DNA of 64,000 nt, from contig NZ_JBJQOQ010000010.1 of NCBI RefSeq assembly GCF_046036945.1, forward strand, positions 62,001-126,000, written 5' to 3'. This document shows, in pieces, positions 25,140 through 33,243 of this stretch. A model generated the notes under the pieces. That model made no database searches, was not told where the DNA came from, and was given only the letters and a program-made list of their open reading frames with translations. The stretch's first letter is position 1; every line of letters begins with the position of its first letter. The position numbers were made by a program, and so were the translations under genes. This stretch comes from Brevibacillus_C sp046036945. Lineage in GTDB: Bacteria; Bacillota; Bacilli; Brevibacillales; Brevibacillaceae.

Positions 25140-25349
25140 ATGACGACATGGGTAGACAAAGAAACCTGTATCGCTTGCGGGGCCTGCGGTGCTACAGCAC
25201 CTGACGTGTTCGATTACGACGATGAAGGGTTGGCATACAACAAAATTGACGATAATACGAACACTGCCGAAATCCCTGATATTCTTTTCGACGATGTTCG
25301 GGATGCAGCTGACGGCTGCCCGACTGATTCGATAAAAGTGGAAGAGTAG
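25140..25349 (+). CDS. fer: ferredoxin, single [4Fe-4S] cluster
   Basis: This 69-residue acidic electron carrier binds one [4Fe-4S] cluster through Cys10, Cys13, Cys16 and Cys60 (CIACGAC and DGCP). The sites for a second cluster are absent, as in Bacillus-type ferredoxins. GGGAGGTG lies nine bases before the ATG. As in B. subtilis, fer is next to ypbB-recQ but on the other strand. A terminator follows directly. Confidence 0.95.
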   Translation: MTTWVDKETCIACGACGATAPDVFDYDDEGLAYNKIDDNTNTAEIPDILFDDVRDAADGCPTDSIKVEE

Positions 25350-25355
25350 TACGGC

Positions 25356-25396
25356 AAAAAAATCGCTCACCCCTAAGGGAGGTGGGCGATTTTTTT
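25356..25396 (+). terminator. terminator after fer
   Basis: AAATCGCTCACC and GGTGGGCGATTT (one G-U type mismatch) form a stem around a nine-base loop, followed by a run of T on the plus strand and flanked by A on the other side. Confidence 0.9.
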
Positions 25397-25431
25397 AGGC
25401 TTATTCCCTGCTTTTATTTACGAAAACTTCT

Positions 25432-25440
25432 TGTTATAAT
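25432..25440 (+). promoter_or_regulatory. extended -10 promoter of ppa
   Basis: TGTTATAAT combines a perfect TATAAT with a TGn extension, 45 bases before the ppa ATG. The -35 region (TTTTAT) is weak. Confidence 0.6.
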
Positions 25441-25485
25441 GTAAAATGGTTTTGCTTGACACCATTTGAAGGAGGATCTGCTGCG

Positions 25486-25983
25486 ATGTCTGAAACAAAT
25501 AAAGTTGTAGAAGCGATCATTGAAATTCCTACCGGCAGTCAGAATAAATACGAGTTTGACAAGGATGCCGGAGTATTTCGCCTTGACCGCGTTCTGTACT
25601 CCCCTATGCACTATCCAACGGAGTACGGCTATTTGGATAATACGTTGGCTTTGGACGGCGACCCGCTTGACGTGCTGGTGATCACCACCTTCCCGACGTT
25701 CCCCGGCTGCGTGATCGACACGCGCATCATCGGCGTTCTGGTCATGTCTGACGACAAGGGGCAGGATGAAAAGCTGCTCGGCGTACCGGTAAAAGATCCG
25801 CGCTTTGCCCACGTGAAGTCGTTGGATGATGTATCACCGCACGTGCTGAAGGAAATCTCCCACTTCTTCGAGCGGTACAAAGACCTCGAGAACAAAGTGA
25901 CCAAAATTGACGGCTGGTACGGTCCTGAGAAGGCAAATGCCTTGATCGACGAGTGCTACGCCCGCTACAAAGAAAGCAAGTAA
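25486..25983 (+). CDS. ppa: inorganic pyrophosphatase (family I)
   Basis: The enzyme hydrolyses pyrophosphate released by biosynthetic reactions. The 165 residues show the family I active site: the basic KYEFDKD segment, EYGYLDNTLALDGDPLDVLV with Asp57, Asp59 and Asp62 as metal ligands, and a later DDKGQDEK segment. B. subtilis uses the unrelated family II enzyme PpaC, so this is a different solution to the same task. AAGGAGGATC precedes the ATG. It is monocistronic between a promoter and a terminator. Confidence 0.95.
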   Translation: MSETNKVVEAIIEIPTGSQNKYEFDKDAGVFRLDRVLYSPMHYPTEYGYLDNTLALDGDPLDVLVITTFPTFPGCVIDTRIIGVLVMSDDKGQDEKLLGVPVKDPRFAHVKSLDDVSPHVLKEISHFFERYKDLENKVTKIDGWYGPEKANALIDECYARYKESK

Positions 25984-26000
25984 TTACATAAACAACTATA

Positions 26001-26030
26001 AAGGCACGGGAGCATCCGTGTCTTTCTTTT
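26001..26030 (+). terminator. terminator after ppa
   Basis: The stem AAGGCACGG / CCGTGTCTTT with a six-base loop is followed by a T-rich run (TTTCTTTT). Confidence 0.8.
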
Positions 26031-26083
26031 GCTTTTCCGAACGTTTTTCAAAAAATGTAATTAAATGTTCATGATTTTTCTGC

Positions 26084-26112
26084 TTGACGGTTTTCAATTG
26101 CCGTGATAAAGT
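26084..26112 (+). promoter_or_regulatory. promoter of the T-box serine operon
   Basis: TTGACG (26084-26089) and TGA-TAAAGT (-10 at 26107-26112) are separated by 17 bases, directly upstream of the T-box leader. Confidence 0.6.
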
Positions 26113-26415
26113 TAGTAACAAATCTCAGCAAACAGAATAGTCGAACAACGTTGATGAAGATATGCTGTGCGAAGGAAACCCTCAGAGAGCCGATGGTCGC
26201 TGCGAATCGGCGGTTCCTTGCACAGATGAGCACTTCGGAGTTACAAGCTGAAAGCCGTGCGGCAAGTAGGTTTGATCGGTTGATCCGTTATCCATCAGGT
26301 CTTGAACCTGCTAAGGTTTTCCTTTGCGAAAAGGAAAACAAATGAGGGTGGTACCGCGAAGCATACCTCTCGTCCCTCACTACAGCGATCTGTAGTGAGG
26401 GACGAGAGGTTTTTT
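26113..26415 (+). promoter_or_regulatory. T-box riboswitch, serine (AGC) specifier
   Basis: This leader senses uncharged tRNA and stops or allows transcription of the downstream genes. The conserved T-box core AGGGTGGTACCGCG is at 26345-26358. Stem I shows the AGAGAG and GGTCGCTGCGAA distal elements (26184-26205). The specifier loop lies between the helices GAAG/CTTC and CTGTGC/GCACAG; its 3' side ATGAGCA contains AGC (26229-26231) followed by the usual A, so a serine tRNA with GCU anticodon is predicted. A 20-base-pair terminator (26366-26409) with six T closes it. The downstream genes make serine, which supports this reading. Confidence 0.95.
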
Positions 26416-26484
26416 ATTGGCGGATAAGAATTTTTCACCTTATCTGCCTTACATGTAAAGAAAATACAGGAGGATGAGAGAACC

Positions 26485-27639
26485 ATGTTTGCAGACAAAA
26501 CAATTTTGCGTATTCCAGGCCCAACCCCGATTCCCCCCCGCGTTATGCAGGCGATGAATCGCCCGATGATCGGTCACCGCAGCGGCCAGTTTTCCGCCCT
26601 GTTTGCCGAAACGGCCAAGCGGCTGAAGCCGATCTTTGGCACCGAGCAGGACGTCTACATTTTGACCGGCTCCGGCACGAGCGCTCTGGAAATGGGAGTG
26701 GTCAACACGGTTCAGCCCGGTGAAGAAGCGGCCGTTCTGGTCAGCGGCGTCTTCGGGGAACGGTTTGCCAAAATATGCGAGCGTTACGGTATTATCGTCC
26801 ATCGCCTGGAAGTTCCCTGGGGAGAAGCGATCACGCCGGAAGTCCTTACTCCGTTCCTGAAAGAACACTCTCAAGTGAAGGCTGTCTTCGCTACCCACTG
26901 TGAAACATCGACCGGCGTATTAAATCCGATCGAACAATTGTCCCGGGTGGTTCACGAGGAGACAGATGCGCTGTTTATCGTCGATGGCGTAAGCTGCCTG
27001 GGAGCTGTCCCTTGCGAGATGGATAAATGGGGCATTGACATCTTGGTCACCGGTTCGCAAAAGGCGTTTATGCTCCCGACCGGCCTGGCGTTTCTGGCTG
27101 CCAGCGAACGAGCTTGGAAAGTGATCGAGCAGGTGAAGCCGCAGGCGTTCTACCTCGACCTAAAGGCATACCGCAAAAGCCTGGCGGATTCGACCACCCC
27201 TTATACGCCTGCCGTCTCTCTCGTCTTTGGACTGGCCGAGGTATGCAGCATGATTGAAGAGGAAGGTATGCCGAACATCATCAACCGCCACGTCTTGATG
27301 AGGGATATGACCCGGGCAGCGATGAAGGCCCTCGATATCTCGTTGATGACGAAGGACGAGTACGGATCGCCTACCGTGACCTCGCTGAACCCTGAGGGAA
27401 AATTTGATGCAGAAGAGCTTCGCAAGGTGCTGCGGACCAAGCACAACATCATCATCGCCGGCGGACAACAGCATCTGAAAGGCAAGATCTTCCGGATCGG
27501 CCACATGGGGTACTGTGATCCGCTCGACGTCATCACTGTCGTATCCGCCATCGAAATGGCATTAAAACAAATCGGCACAGACGTAACGCTTGGCGCCGGT
27601 GTCAAAGCTGCACAGGAGGTATTGATCAACCATGTTTAA
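26485..27639 (+). CDS. class V aminotransferase, probable phosphoserine aminotransferase of the serine operon
   Basis: The 384-residue PLP enzyme belongs to the alanine-glyoxylate / serine-pyruvate aminotransferase group, with the PLP lysine Lys193 in TGSQKAFMLP and the preceding VDGVSCLGA segment. It lies directly behind the serine T-box and overlaps serA by eight bases. That context argues that it converts 3-phosphohydroxypyruvate to phosphoserine, replacing the usual SerC. The reaction itself cannot be read from the sequence, and a serine-glyoxylate activity remains possible. AGGAGGATGAG precedes the ATG. Confidence 0.88.
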   Translation: MFADKTILRIPGPTPIPPRVMQAMNRPMIGHRSGQFSALFAETAKRLKPIFGTEQDVYILTGSGTSALEMGVVNTVQPGEEAAVLVSGVFGERFAKICERYGIIVHRLEVPWGEAITPEVLTPFLKEHSQVKAVFATHCETSTGVLNPIEQLSRVVHEETDALFIVDGVSCLGAVPCEMDKWGIDILVTGSQKAFMLPTGLAFLAASERAWKVIEQVKPQAFYLDLKAYRKSLADSTTPYTPAVSLVFGLAEVCSMIEEEGMPNIINRHVLMRDMTRAAMKALDISLMTKDEYGSPTVTSLNPEGKFDAEELRKVLRTKHNIIIAGGQQHLKGKIFRIGHMGYCDPLDVITVVSAIEMALKQIGTDVTLGAGVKAAQEVLINHV

Positions 27640-29215
27640 AGTACTCATCAGCGATCCGCTCAGCGAATTTGGAATCCAGAAGCTATTGGAAGCTCCTGAT
27701 ATAGAAGTCGTGCAAAAAACCAACCTCTCCCCTTCCGACCTGCTCGCGGAGATCGTTGACTACGACGCCCTGCTGGTTCGCAGCCAAACACAGGTGACAG
27801 CAGAAGTCTTCGCCGCCGCCAAGCGGCTCAAGGTAGTCGGACGGGCCGGAGTCGGCGTAGACAACATCGATCTGGGCGCCGCCACCAGTGCTGGTGTCGC
27901 GGTCATTAACGCTCCCGACGGAAACACGTTCTCGGCGGCGGAACACACCTTTGCGATGCTGATGGCTGTCGCGCGCAACATTCCGCAGGCGCATAAGAAG
28001 CTCACCGACGGTGTCTGGGACCGCAAAAGCTTCCAGGGTGTAGAGCTGAACAACAAGGTTCTCGGCGTCGTCGGGATGGGCCGGATCGGTTCGGAAGTGG
28101 CCAAACGGGCTAAAGCATTTAACATGAAGGTCATCGGATACGATCCCTTCCTGACGGAGGAACGCGCGCAAAAGCTGGGCGTACAAATGGGAACGGTTGA
28201 CGATATCGTCGTCCAGGCCGACTTCATCACGGTTCACACTCCTTTGACCAAGGAGACACACCACCTGATCGGCACGCGTGAATTTGAAATGATGAAAAAA
28301 GGCGTCCGGATTGTCAACTGCGCACGCGGCGGCATCATTGACGAAAAGGCCCTGTACGAAGCAATCACGACCGGAAAAGTGGCAGGTGCGGCGCTCGACG
28401 TCTTCGAAGTGGAGCCCCCAACTGACAATCCGCTGATCGGATTGCCGCAGGTCGTCGTCACTCCCCACCTGGGTGCGTCGACGGTGGAAGCGCAAGAAAA
28501 CGTAGCCATTGACGTCTCGGAAGAGCTGCTGAAAGCCCTGCGCGGAGAGGCATTTAAAAACGCCGTCAACCTTCCGTCCCTCCCTGCCCATGTTCTGGAG
28601 CGGGTGCAGCCTTACTTCGACCTCGGGGAAAAAGTGGGCCATTTTCTCGCCCAGGTGACGATTGGCGCGCTGCAGGAAATCTCGATCACGTACAGCGGCG
28701 AGCTGGCTGACGTGGATACCACGCCGCTCACGCGGACGATCCTCAAAGGGGTGCTGTCCTTCAGGCTCGGCGACCAGGTCAATTACGTCAACGCTCCGCA
28801 CTTGGCCAAAGTGCGCGACATCGTAGTCAATGAACAGAAGTCTTCGCACAGCCGCGGATTTACCAACCTGCTGACTGTGACGCTCAGAACCAACCAGGAG
28901 AGCCGCACGGTCGCCGGAACCCGTCTGAACGGGTATGGCGCACGGATCGTCAAGATCGACAACTACTCGATCGACGCTTCTCCGGAAGGCCATCTGCTGC
29001 TGATCCATCACAACGACCGGCCGGGTGTCATTGGACGGGTCGGAACGGTGCTGGGTTCAAATGGCGTCAACATCGCAACCATGCAGGTGGGACGACAGGA
29101 TGTCGGCGGCGACGCGATCATGATGCTGACTGTCGACAAGCCGCTCTCGGCAGAATTGCTCGATACAGTTGGAGAACTTTCGGAAATTACTAGCGTTACG
29201 CAAATCGATCTGTAG
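27632..29215 (+). CDS. serA: D-3-phosphoglycerate dehydrogenase
   Basis: SerA starts serine synthesis by oxidising 3-phosphoglycerate to 3-phosphohydroxypyruvate. The 527 residues form the long type: a split catalytic domain, the NAD-binding motif GMGRIGSEVAKRA (about 150-162), and the active-site segment RGGIIDEKAL. An intervening ASB domain (about 320-450) leads to a C-terminal ACT domain (about 452-527, LLIHHNDRPGVIGRVG). The ACT domain normally gives feedback control by serine, so the operon is regulated by both tRNA and product. Its ATG overlaps the aminotransferase stop. Confidence 0.97.
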   Translation: MFKVLISDPLSEFGIQKLLEAPDIEVVQKTNLSPSDLLAEIVDYDALLVRSQTQVTAEVFAAAKRLKVVGRAGVGVDNIDLGAATSAGVAVINAPDGNTFSAAEHTFAMLMAVARNIPQAHKKLTDGVWDRKSFQGVELNNKVLGVVGMGRIGSEVAKRAKAFNMKVIGYDPFLTEERAQKLGVQMGTVDDIVVQADFITVHTPLTKETHHLIGTREFEMMKKGVRIVNCARGGIIDEKALYEAITTGKVAGAALDVFEVEPPTDNPLIGLPQVVVTPHLGASTVEAQENVAIDVSEELLKALRGEAFKNAVNLPSLPAHVLERVQPYFDLGEKVGHFLAQVTIGALQEISITYSGELADVDTTPLTRTILKGVLSFRLGDQVNYVNAPHLAKVRDIVVNEQKSSHSRGFTNLLTVTLRTNQESRTVAGTRLNGYGARIVKIDNYSIDASPEGHLLLIHHNDRPGVIGRVGTVLGSNGVNIATMQVGRQDVGGDAIMMLTVDKPLSAELLDTVGELSEITSVTQIDL

Positions 29216-29226
29216 AATCTGTCTTG

Positions 29227-29260
29227 GACGCGGGGTTGGAAAAGCCTCGCGTCTTTTTTT
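29227..29260 (+). terminator. terminator after serA
   Basis: GACGCGGGG and CCTCGCGTC (one mismatch) form a stem with a nine-base loop followed by seven T. Confidence 0.9.
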
Positions 29261-29261
29261 G

Positions 29262-29491
29262 GCTTTTGCGAACATGGTGGGTGGAGTCCGAAAAAATGGG
29301 CTCGCTCAGTTCGTGGCACGCCGGCGGGGAAGCTGGACCTGGCCGTTTGCACTCCAAAAAACGGCACGTCGACCAAAAATTACTGTGAGTCTCTCAACGT
29401 AGAATTTGGTCGACAAGCGTGTGCCGTTTTTTTCCGTTCCGACTGGGTGGGCGTTGCCAAGGCCTTCGCTCGCTCCATTTTTCTCGGACTC
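29262..29491 (+). repeat. structured 230-bp intergenic repeat, copy 1
   Basis: This element is a close relative of the one at 43092-43322, in the same orientation. Its two ends pair: 29284-29299 with 29475-29491, 16 base pairs with one bulge. A middle stem pairs TGGCACGCC with GGCGTTGCCA. An inner 19-base-pair stem (AAACGGCAC plus GTCGACCAAA, 29358-29377) pairs with 29405-29429 around a bulge and ends in a T run. It contains no convincing gene. It fills the 348-base gap between serA and the next gene on the opposite strand, together with one terminator on each side. Whether it acts as RNA or is a mobile miniature element is open. Confidence 0.85.
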
Positions 29492-29508
29492 TCGCTGCTT
29501 TCTACTAC

Positions 29509-29542
29509 AAAAAAAGTACCCCTCCTATCGGAGAGGGCACTT
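29509..29542 (-). terminator. terminator after the flavoprotein gene
   Basis: On the minus strand AAGTGCCCTCTCC and GGAGGGGTACTT form an imperfect stem around GATA, followed by seven U. Confidence 0.8.
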
Positions 29543-29563
29543 CCTCTTTTCCTATTTCTTCTC

Positions 29564-30130
29564 TTACTTTGCGGGTAATACGTCGTGGTCGACGTAGCGT
29601 TCGCCGTTGATTTCGCTGATGACGTTGATGGCGACTTTGGCGCCGTCGCCTGCGGTGACGATGGTGTGGACGCTGACTCCGGCGCAGGTGCCGGCGGCCC
29701 AGATGCCGTCGATGTTGGTCTTGCCGCTGCTGTCTACGTCAAAAACGGTCTTGATGCGGGGTTCGGTACCCGGTTTTGTCTGGAGGCCGATCGTCTCTGC
29801 CAGGTCGACGAGGGCGCCGGTCGCCAGGATGACGTGCTGGGCTTCGACTTCCCTATTTTCCGTAGCGATGCTGAAGCCGTTCTCCTTTTTGGTCACATTG
29901 ACTGCTTTGTCGTCTATGTACTCTGCTCCAAATTTTTCTGCTTGCTTCCTGCCTGTGTCGATCAGATCAGGGCCGCTGATCTCCATGATGCCGTAGTGAT
30001 TCTCCAGCCAGGCTCGTCTAGTCATGCCTTTGTCATTGTCAATCACGAGCGTTTTCTTTCCAGCCTTGGCAGCGAAAATGGCCGCGCTTGAACCAGCCGT
30101 GCCTCCTCCAATGATCACGATATCGTACAT
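29564..30130 (-). CDS. short thioredoxin-reductase-like FAD protein without NAD(P) domain
   Basis: The 188-residue protein starts with a dinucleotide-binding fold (GGGTAGSSAA, residues 8-17) and keeps the second FAD motif (GIWAAGTCAG near residue 145). The roughly 120-residue NAD(P)-binding domain and the CxxC redox pair of thioredoxin reductase are absent: the FAD halves join directly near residue 115. It is intact, with a terminator downstream, so it is not an obvious pseudogene. It may accept electrons from a partner protein. The substrate is unknown. Confidence 0.8.
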   Translation of the reverse strand: MYDIVIIGGGTAGSSAAIFAAKAGKKTLVIDNDKGMTRRAWLENHYGIMEISGPDLIDTGRKQAEKFGAEYIDDKAVNVTKKENGFSIATENREVEAQHVILATGALVDLAETIGLQTKPGTEPRIKTVFDVDSSGKTNIDGIWAAGTCAGVSVHTIVTAGDGAKVAINVISEINGERYVDHDVLPAK

Positions 30131-30288
30131 CGGCTTAACAACTCCTAACTGTTTTTTATTTCCATTGTATAGCTGTACGTGTCACTCCGCAAGTTTTGGC
30201 CGGACTTTAATGTGCTGGGTGGGGCAAAATATGGGACTCTCCCTGTGATCCCAGGCCAGAAAGGAACAAACAAAACAGCCTTCAAAAC

Positions 30289-30324
30289 AAAAAACCCCCG
30301 GAGAACGCACTGGTTCCCGGGGGT
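30289..30324 (-). terminator. terminator after HAD gene
   Basis: On the minus strand ACCCCCGGGAAC pairs with GTTCTCCGGGGGT and is followed by six U. It ends the res-HAD transcript. Confidence 0.92.
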
Positions 30325-30329
30325 GATGC

Positions 30330-31460
30330 TTACGAGAAGATCGTCAGAATCTCACTGACATCCTCCAAGATGTAGTCGGCTTTTTCCTTTTCAAAGGTGC
30401 TTCTCGCCTCTTTGCCGGAAAGCCCGGTCAAAGTTGCTGCAAATCGGCAGCCGATCTTGCGGGCAGCCAACAGGTCGGCAAGCGAATCGCCGACGATCAG
30501 AATCTCCTCTGCATTAGGCAGCGGGAGCGGCTGATTCAAGACCTCGGCATCCGGTTTGTCCAGACCGAAATACCCTTTGACATAGGAGTAGGGATTCGGC
30601 TTGGAGAGCGGCGCAAACTGCGGGTAGGCTGTCTCGGCATCCAGGACATGGCTCGCCGTCACCACGCGGTTGGCCTCAAACAGCTCCAATAGGCCCAGCT
30701 CTTTCAGCGGAACATGGGTTTCGATTGTCGGACGTCCTGTACCGATTCCCAGCGTCAGCCCTTTGGCCTTGAGCTCCAGCAGGATCTCACGAAGCTTGGC
30801 CGGCTCCACGATCGGAATTTCGTCCGTGAGGAAGCCCTTTTTACCTTTCTGAAACGTCTCTCTCCCGATCGAGCCTGCAATCAGGTCGTCACCCAGGTAC
30901 CACTCCTGGAACGTTTGCTGGCAAAGCTCCCACAACTCGCTGTTTCGCGAGAAGATTCGGGTCTCCACACCGCAGCGCTCACTTGCGATCTGGTTCAGAT
31001 ACAGGAGAAGTTCGGCCTTCTCCGCATTTCCTTTGCCAAAATCAGCTACAAAGGCCTTGTAATCAATGGCGAAATCGCCAGCCTCGCGCGCCCAGTCAGC
31101 AACCTGAGCCAACTTGGCCCGATTGATCTGGCCGGTCAACAGCTCCGCTGCCTCCGGGTGCTTCTCCTGCAAATGCTGGCAGAGGCGTATCAATTGATAG
31201 GAAAAACTCAGGAAAACCATATCCCAGTTGGAATTGGTACCACGTGCCTTGAGAAAACGCAGTACCTCGTCATTGGAAAAAACGGTATTCCTGACCCTCC
31301 GGATCGTCTCCTCCTCCGGTGAAGGCGTAAATTCGTCCCCCGGAAGTCCGAGGTATTTCTCGTTGTGCAGCATTTCCCAAACCGTCAGCGCGGACGCATC
31401 AAAGTACCGCTCCTCGCTGAGCATGACACCGTCAACATCAAATAGAATTGTTCGAACCAT
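30330..31460 (-). CDS. HAD family hydrolase, large cap
   Basis: The 376-residue protein is a haloacid dehalogenase-type phosphatase. Motif I is FDVDGVML at the N-terminus (nucleophile Asp in DxDGV), motif II is GIGTGRP near residue 235, and motif IV is ILIVGDSLADLLAA near residue 318. About 200 residues between motifs I and II form an unusually large helical cap, which should set substrate choice. The ATG at 31460 has AGGAG eight bases upstream and overlaps the resE 3' end by 23 bases, so it is the last gene of the res operon. The substrate is unknown. Confidence 0.82.
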   Translation of the reverse strand: MVRTILFDVDGVMLSEERYFDASALTVWEMLHNEKYLGLPGDEFTPSPEEETIRRVRNTVFSNDEVLRFLKARGTNSNWDMVFLSFSYQLIRLCQHLQEKHPEAAELLTGQINRAKLAQVADWAREAGDFAIDYKAFVADFGKGNAEKAELLLYLNQIASERCGVETRIFSRNSELWELCQQTFQEWYLGDDLIAGSIGRETFQKGKKGFLTDEIPIVEPAKLREILLELKAKGLTLGIGTGRPTIETHVPLKELGLLELFEANRVVTASHVLDAETAYPQFAPLSKPNPYSYVKGYFGLDKPDAEVLNQPLPLPNAEEILIVGDSLADLLAARKIGCRFAATLTGLSGKEARSTFEKEKADYILEDVSEILTIFS

Positions 31461-33243
31461 TCGCTCCACTCCTCATGTCTGTCTCCTCATCCGGCAGGGT
31501 AATGGTAAAGGTCGTACCTTCGCCGAGCTTGCTTTGCACCGTTATCTTGCCTCCGTGCGCGGCAACAATATTTCTGACGATGGACAGTCCAAGACCTGTT
31601 CCCGCTCTCCCTCTTGTCCTTGCCTTGTCGGCTTTATAGAACCGCTCAAACACGAACGGTAAGTCCTCTTGCGGAATTCCGCTGCCTGTATCACTTACTT
31701 CTAGCTGCAGGGCCTTTTCTCCTGCTGCGGCGACGATGACGATTCCGCCAGTCGGGGTGTGCCGCAGCGCATTATCCACCAGGTTGGTCAGCACTTGTTC
31801 CATTCGATCCGGATCAAAGGTAAAGTGCTCCCGCTTTGTCTCAATTCGCAGCTGCAGTGCGATTTCCTGTTCGCGGGCCAGATTGGTAAACTTCCGCTGT
31901 ATCCGTTCCATGTAGGGGCGGACAGCAACCTCTTCGCGGAACAGCTCCACATGCCCGCCCTCCATCCGGGCCAGATCCAGCAGTTCATTTACCAGCTTGG
32001 TCATGCGGACGGACTCATCGTAGATGATCTTGGCCAGCTCCTTGTGCTCCTCCGGGGTCGCGGCAATGTCATCCACGATCGCCTCGCTGTACCCCTGCAG
32101 CATGGACAGAGGCGTTCGCAGTTCATGCGACACGTTCGCGACGAAATCCTGGCGGAGTTTATCCAGCTTTCGCTCCTGGGTCATGTCGCGCAGGACAGCG
32201 ACCGCACCGCGAATCTGCTCCTGCACGTAGAGGGGCGTCATCACGATCGACCAGATCCGCCCCTGCAAGGGGATGTCTTCGCGTATCTCCTGCTCGTTTT
32301 CCAGCAGCCGCTGATATAATTGCAGCACCGGACTGGGCTCCTGTGGGTGCTCGAATTTCCAATCCTTTAAAAAGTTCTCGGCTGGCGGGTTGGTCACCAC
32401 GATTTTTCCGTCTCCGTAGATCATCACGACGCCGTCGATCATGCTGCGAAGCACGCTTGCCAACTGTTCTTTTTCGTGCGACAGGGCGTTAACCGTGCTG
32501 TTCAACCGGCTGGCCATCGTATTAAAGGTGGATGCCAAATCGCCGATTTCGTCGTTCGTCCGAATGGGAATCTCCGCGTGGTAGTCTCCCTCGGCAATGC
32601 GGTGAGCCGTTGCTTTCATCTGCCGCAGCGGGAAAGCGATTCGCGAGGAAAGGAAGAAGGCAAACACCGTCGTCATCGTAAATCCGATCACGCCGACGAT
32701 ATAGATGAGCTTTCTCATCTCCCCTACGGTTCCATTGACGTCTTCGATGGCTTGATACAAAATCACTGCTCCGGAGTGGGCAGGTATCGGTACGGCGACG
32801 GCGATGATCTGTACCCTGTCGTTCATCTCTTTATTCTGGCCAGGCAGAATGACCGTCACCGGCGCCGGATGCTGTCCCTTTAACGCCTGGTCGACGTGCA
32901 GGCTGTTTTCCCTCAGCAGTTGATCGATGGGGATTTGCGGCGCTTCCGGATCGGGCTCCGTCTGGCTTACTACGCGGTAATTTTCGTCAATCACGGATAA
33001 GCCGATCCTGTATGAGCCGCTCATCCGGGCTGCCAAATGAAAGACCTGATGCGGGTCAGCCTCCGTCACAAACTCTTCGGATAGGCGTTCCGCCAAGCTC
33101 TTTAGACTTTCCGCCTGTTTGTGAAAATAATAGCTGTCAAAGGATTGGACCAAAAGCAGGCTAAAGATGGTCAAAATAAAGGCGAACAGCGCAATAATGG
33201 TGAGCCATAGTTTTCCGACAACACTTCGAAAAAGGACGTCCAC
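31438..33243 (-). CDS. resE: sensor histidine kinase ResE
   Basis: ResE phosphorylates ResD in response to low oxygen or redox change. The 601 residues contain a first membrane segment (about 12-35), an extracytoplasmic sensor region (36-178), a second segment (about 179-200), HAMP (about 200-252), a PAS domain (about 258-355), the HisKA domain with phospho-acceptor His373 (SHELRTPLS), and an HATPase with NALRHT, DTGSGI and GTGLGLS boxes. The GTG start directly abuts the resD stop. It is co-transcribed with resD. Confidence 0.95.
   Translation of the reverse strand: MDVLFRSVVGKLWLTIIALFAFILTIFSLLLVQSFDSYYFHKQAESLKSLAERLSEEFVTEADPHQVFHLAARMSGSYRIGLSVIDENYRVVSQTEPDPEAPQIPIDQLLRENSLHVDQALKGQHPAPVTVILPGQNKEMNDRVQIIAVAVPIPAHSGAVILYQAIEDVNGTVGEMRKLIYIVGVIGFTMTTVFAFFLSSRIAFPLRQMKATAHRIAEGDYHAEIPIRTNDEIGDLASTFNTMASRLNSTVNALSHEKEQLASVLRSMIDGVVMIYGDGKIVVTNPPAENFLKDWKFEHPQEPSPVLQLYQRLLENEQEIREDIPLQGRIWSIVMTPLYVQEQIRGAVAVLRDMTQERKLDKLRQDFVANVSHELRTPLSMLQGYSEAIVDDIAATPEEHKELAKIIYDESVRMTKLVNELLDLARMEGGHVELFREEVAVRPYMERIQRKFTNLAREQEIALQLRIETKREHFTFDPDRMEQVLTNLVDNALRHTPTGGIVIVAAAGEKALQLEVSDTGSGIPQEDLPFVFERFYKADKARTRGRAGTGLGLSIVRNIVAAHGGKITVQSKLGEGTTFTITLPDEETDMRSGANGSNNSI

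Noticed and set aside
27683..29011. Open frame of 442 codons on the minus strand inside serA
   Set aside because: It is antisense to a clear serA, has no family motif or ribosome binding site, and results from high GC codon use.
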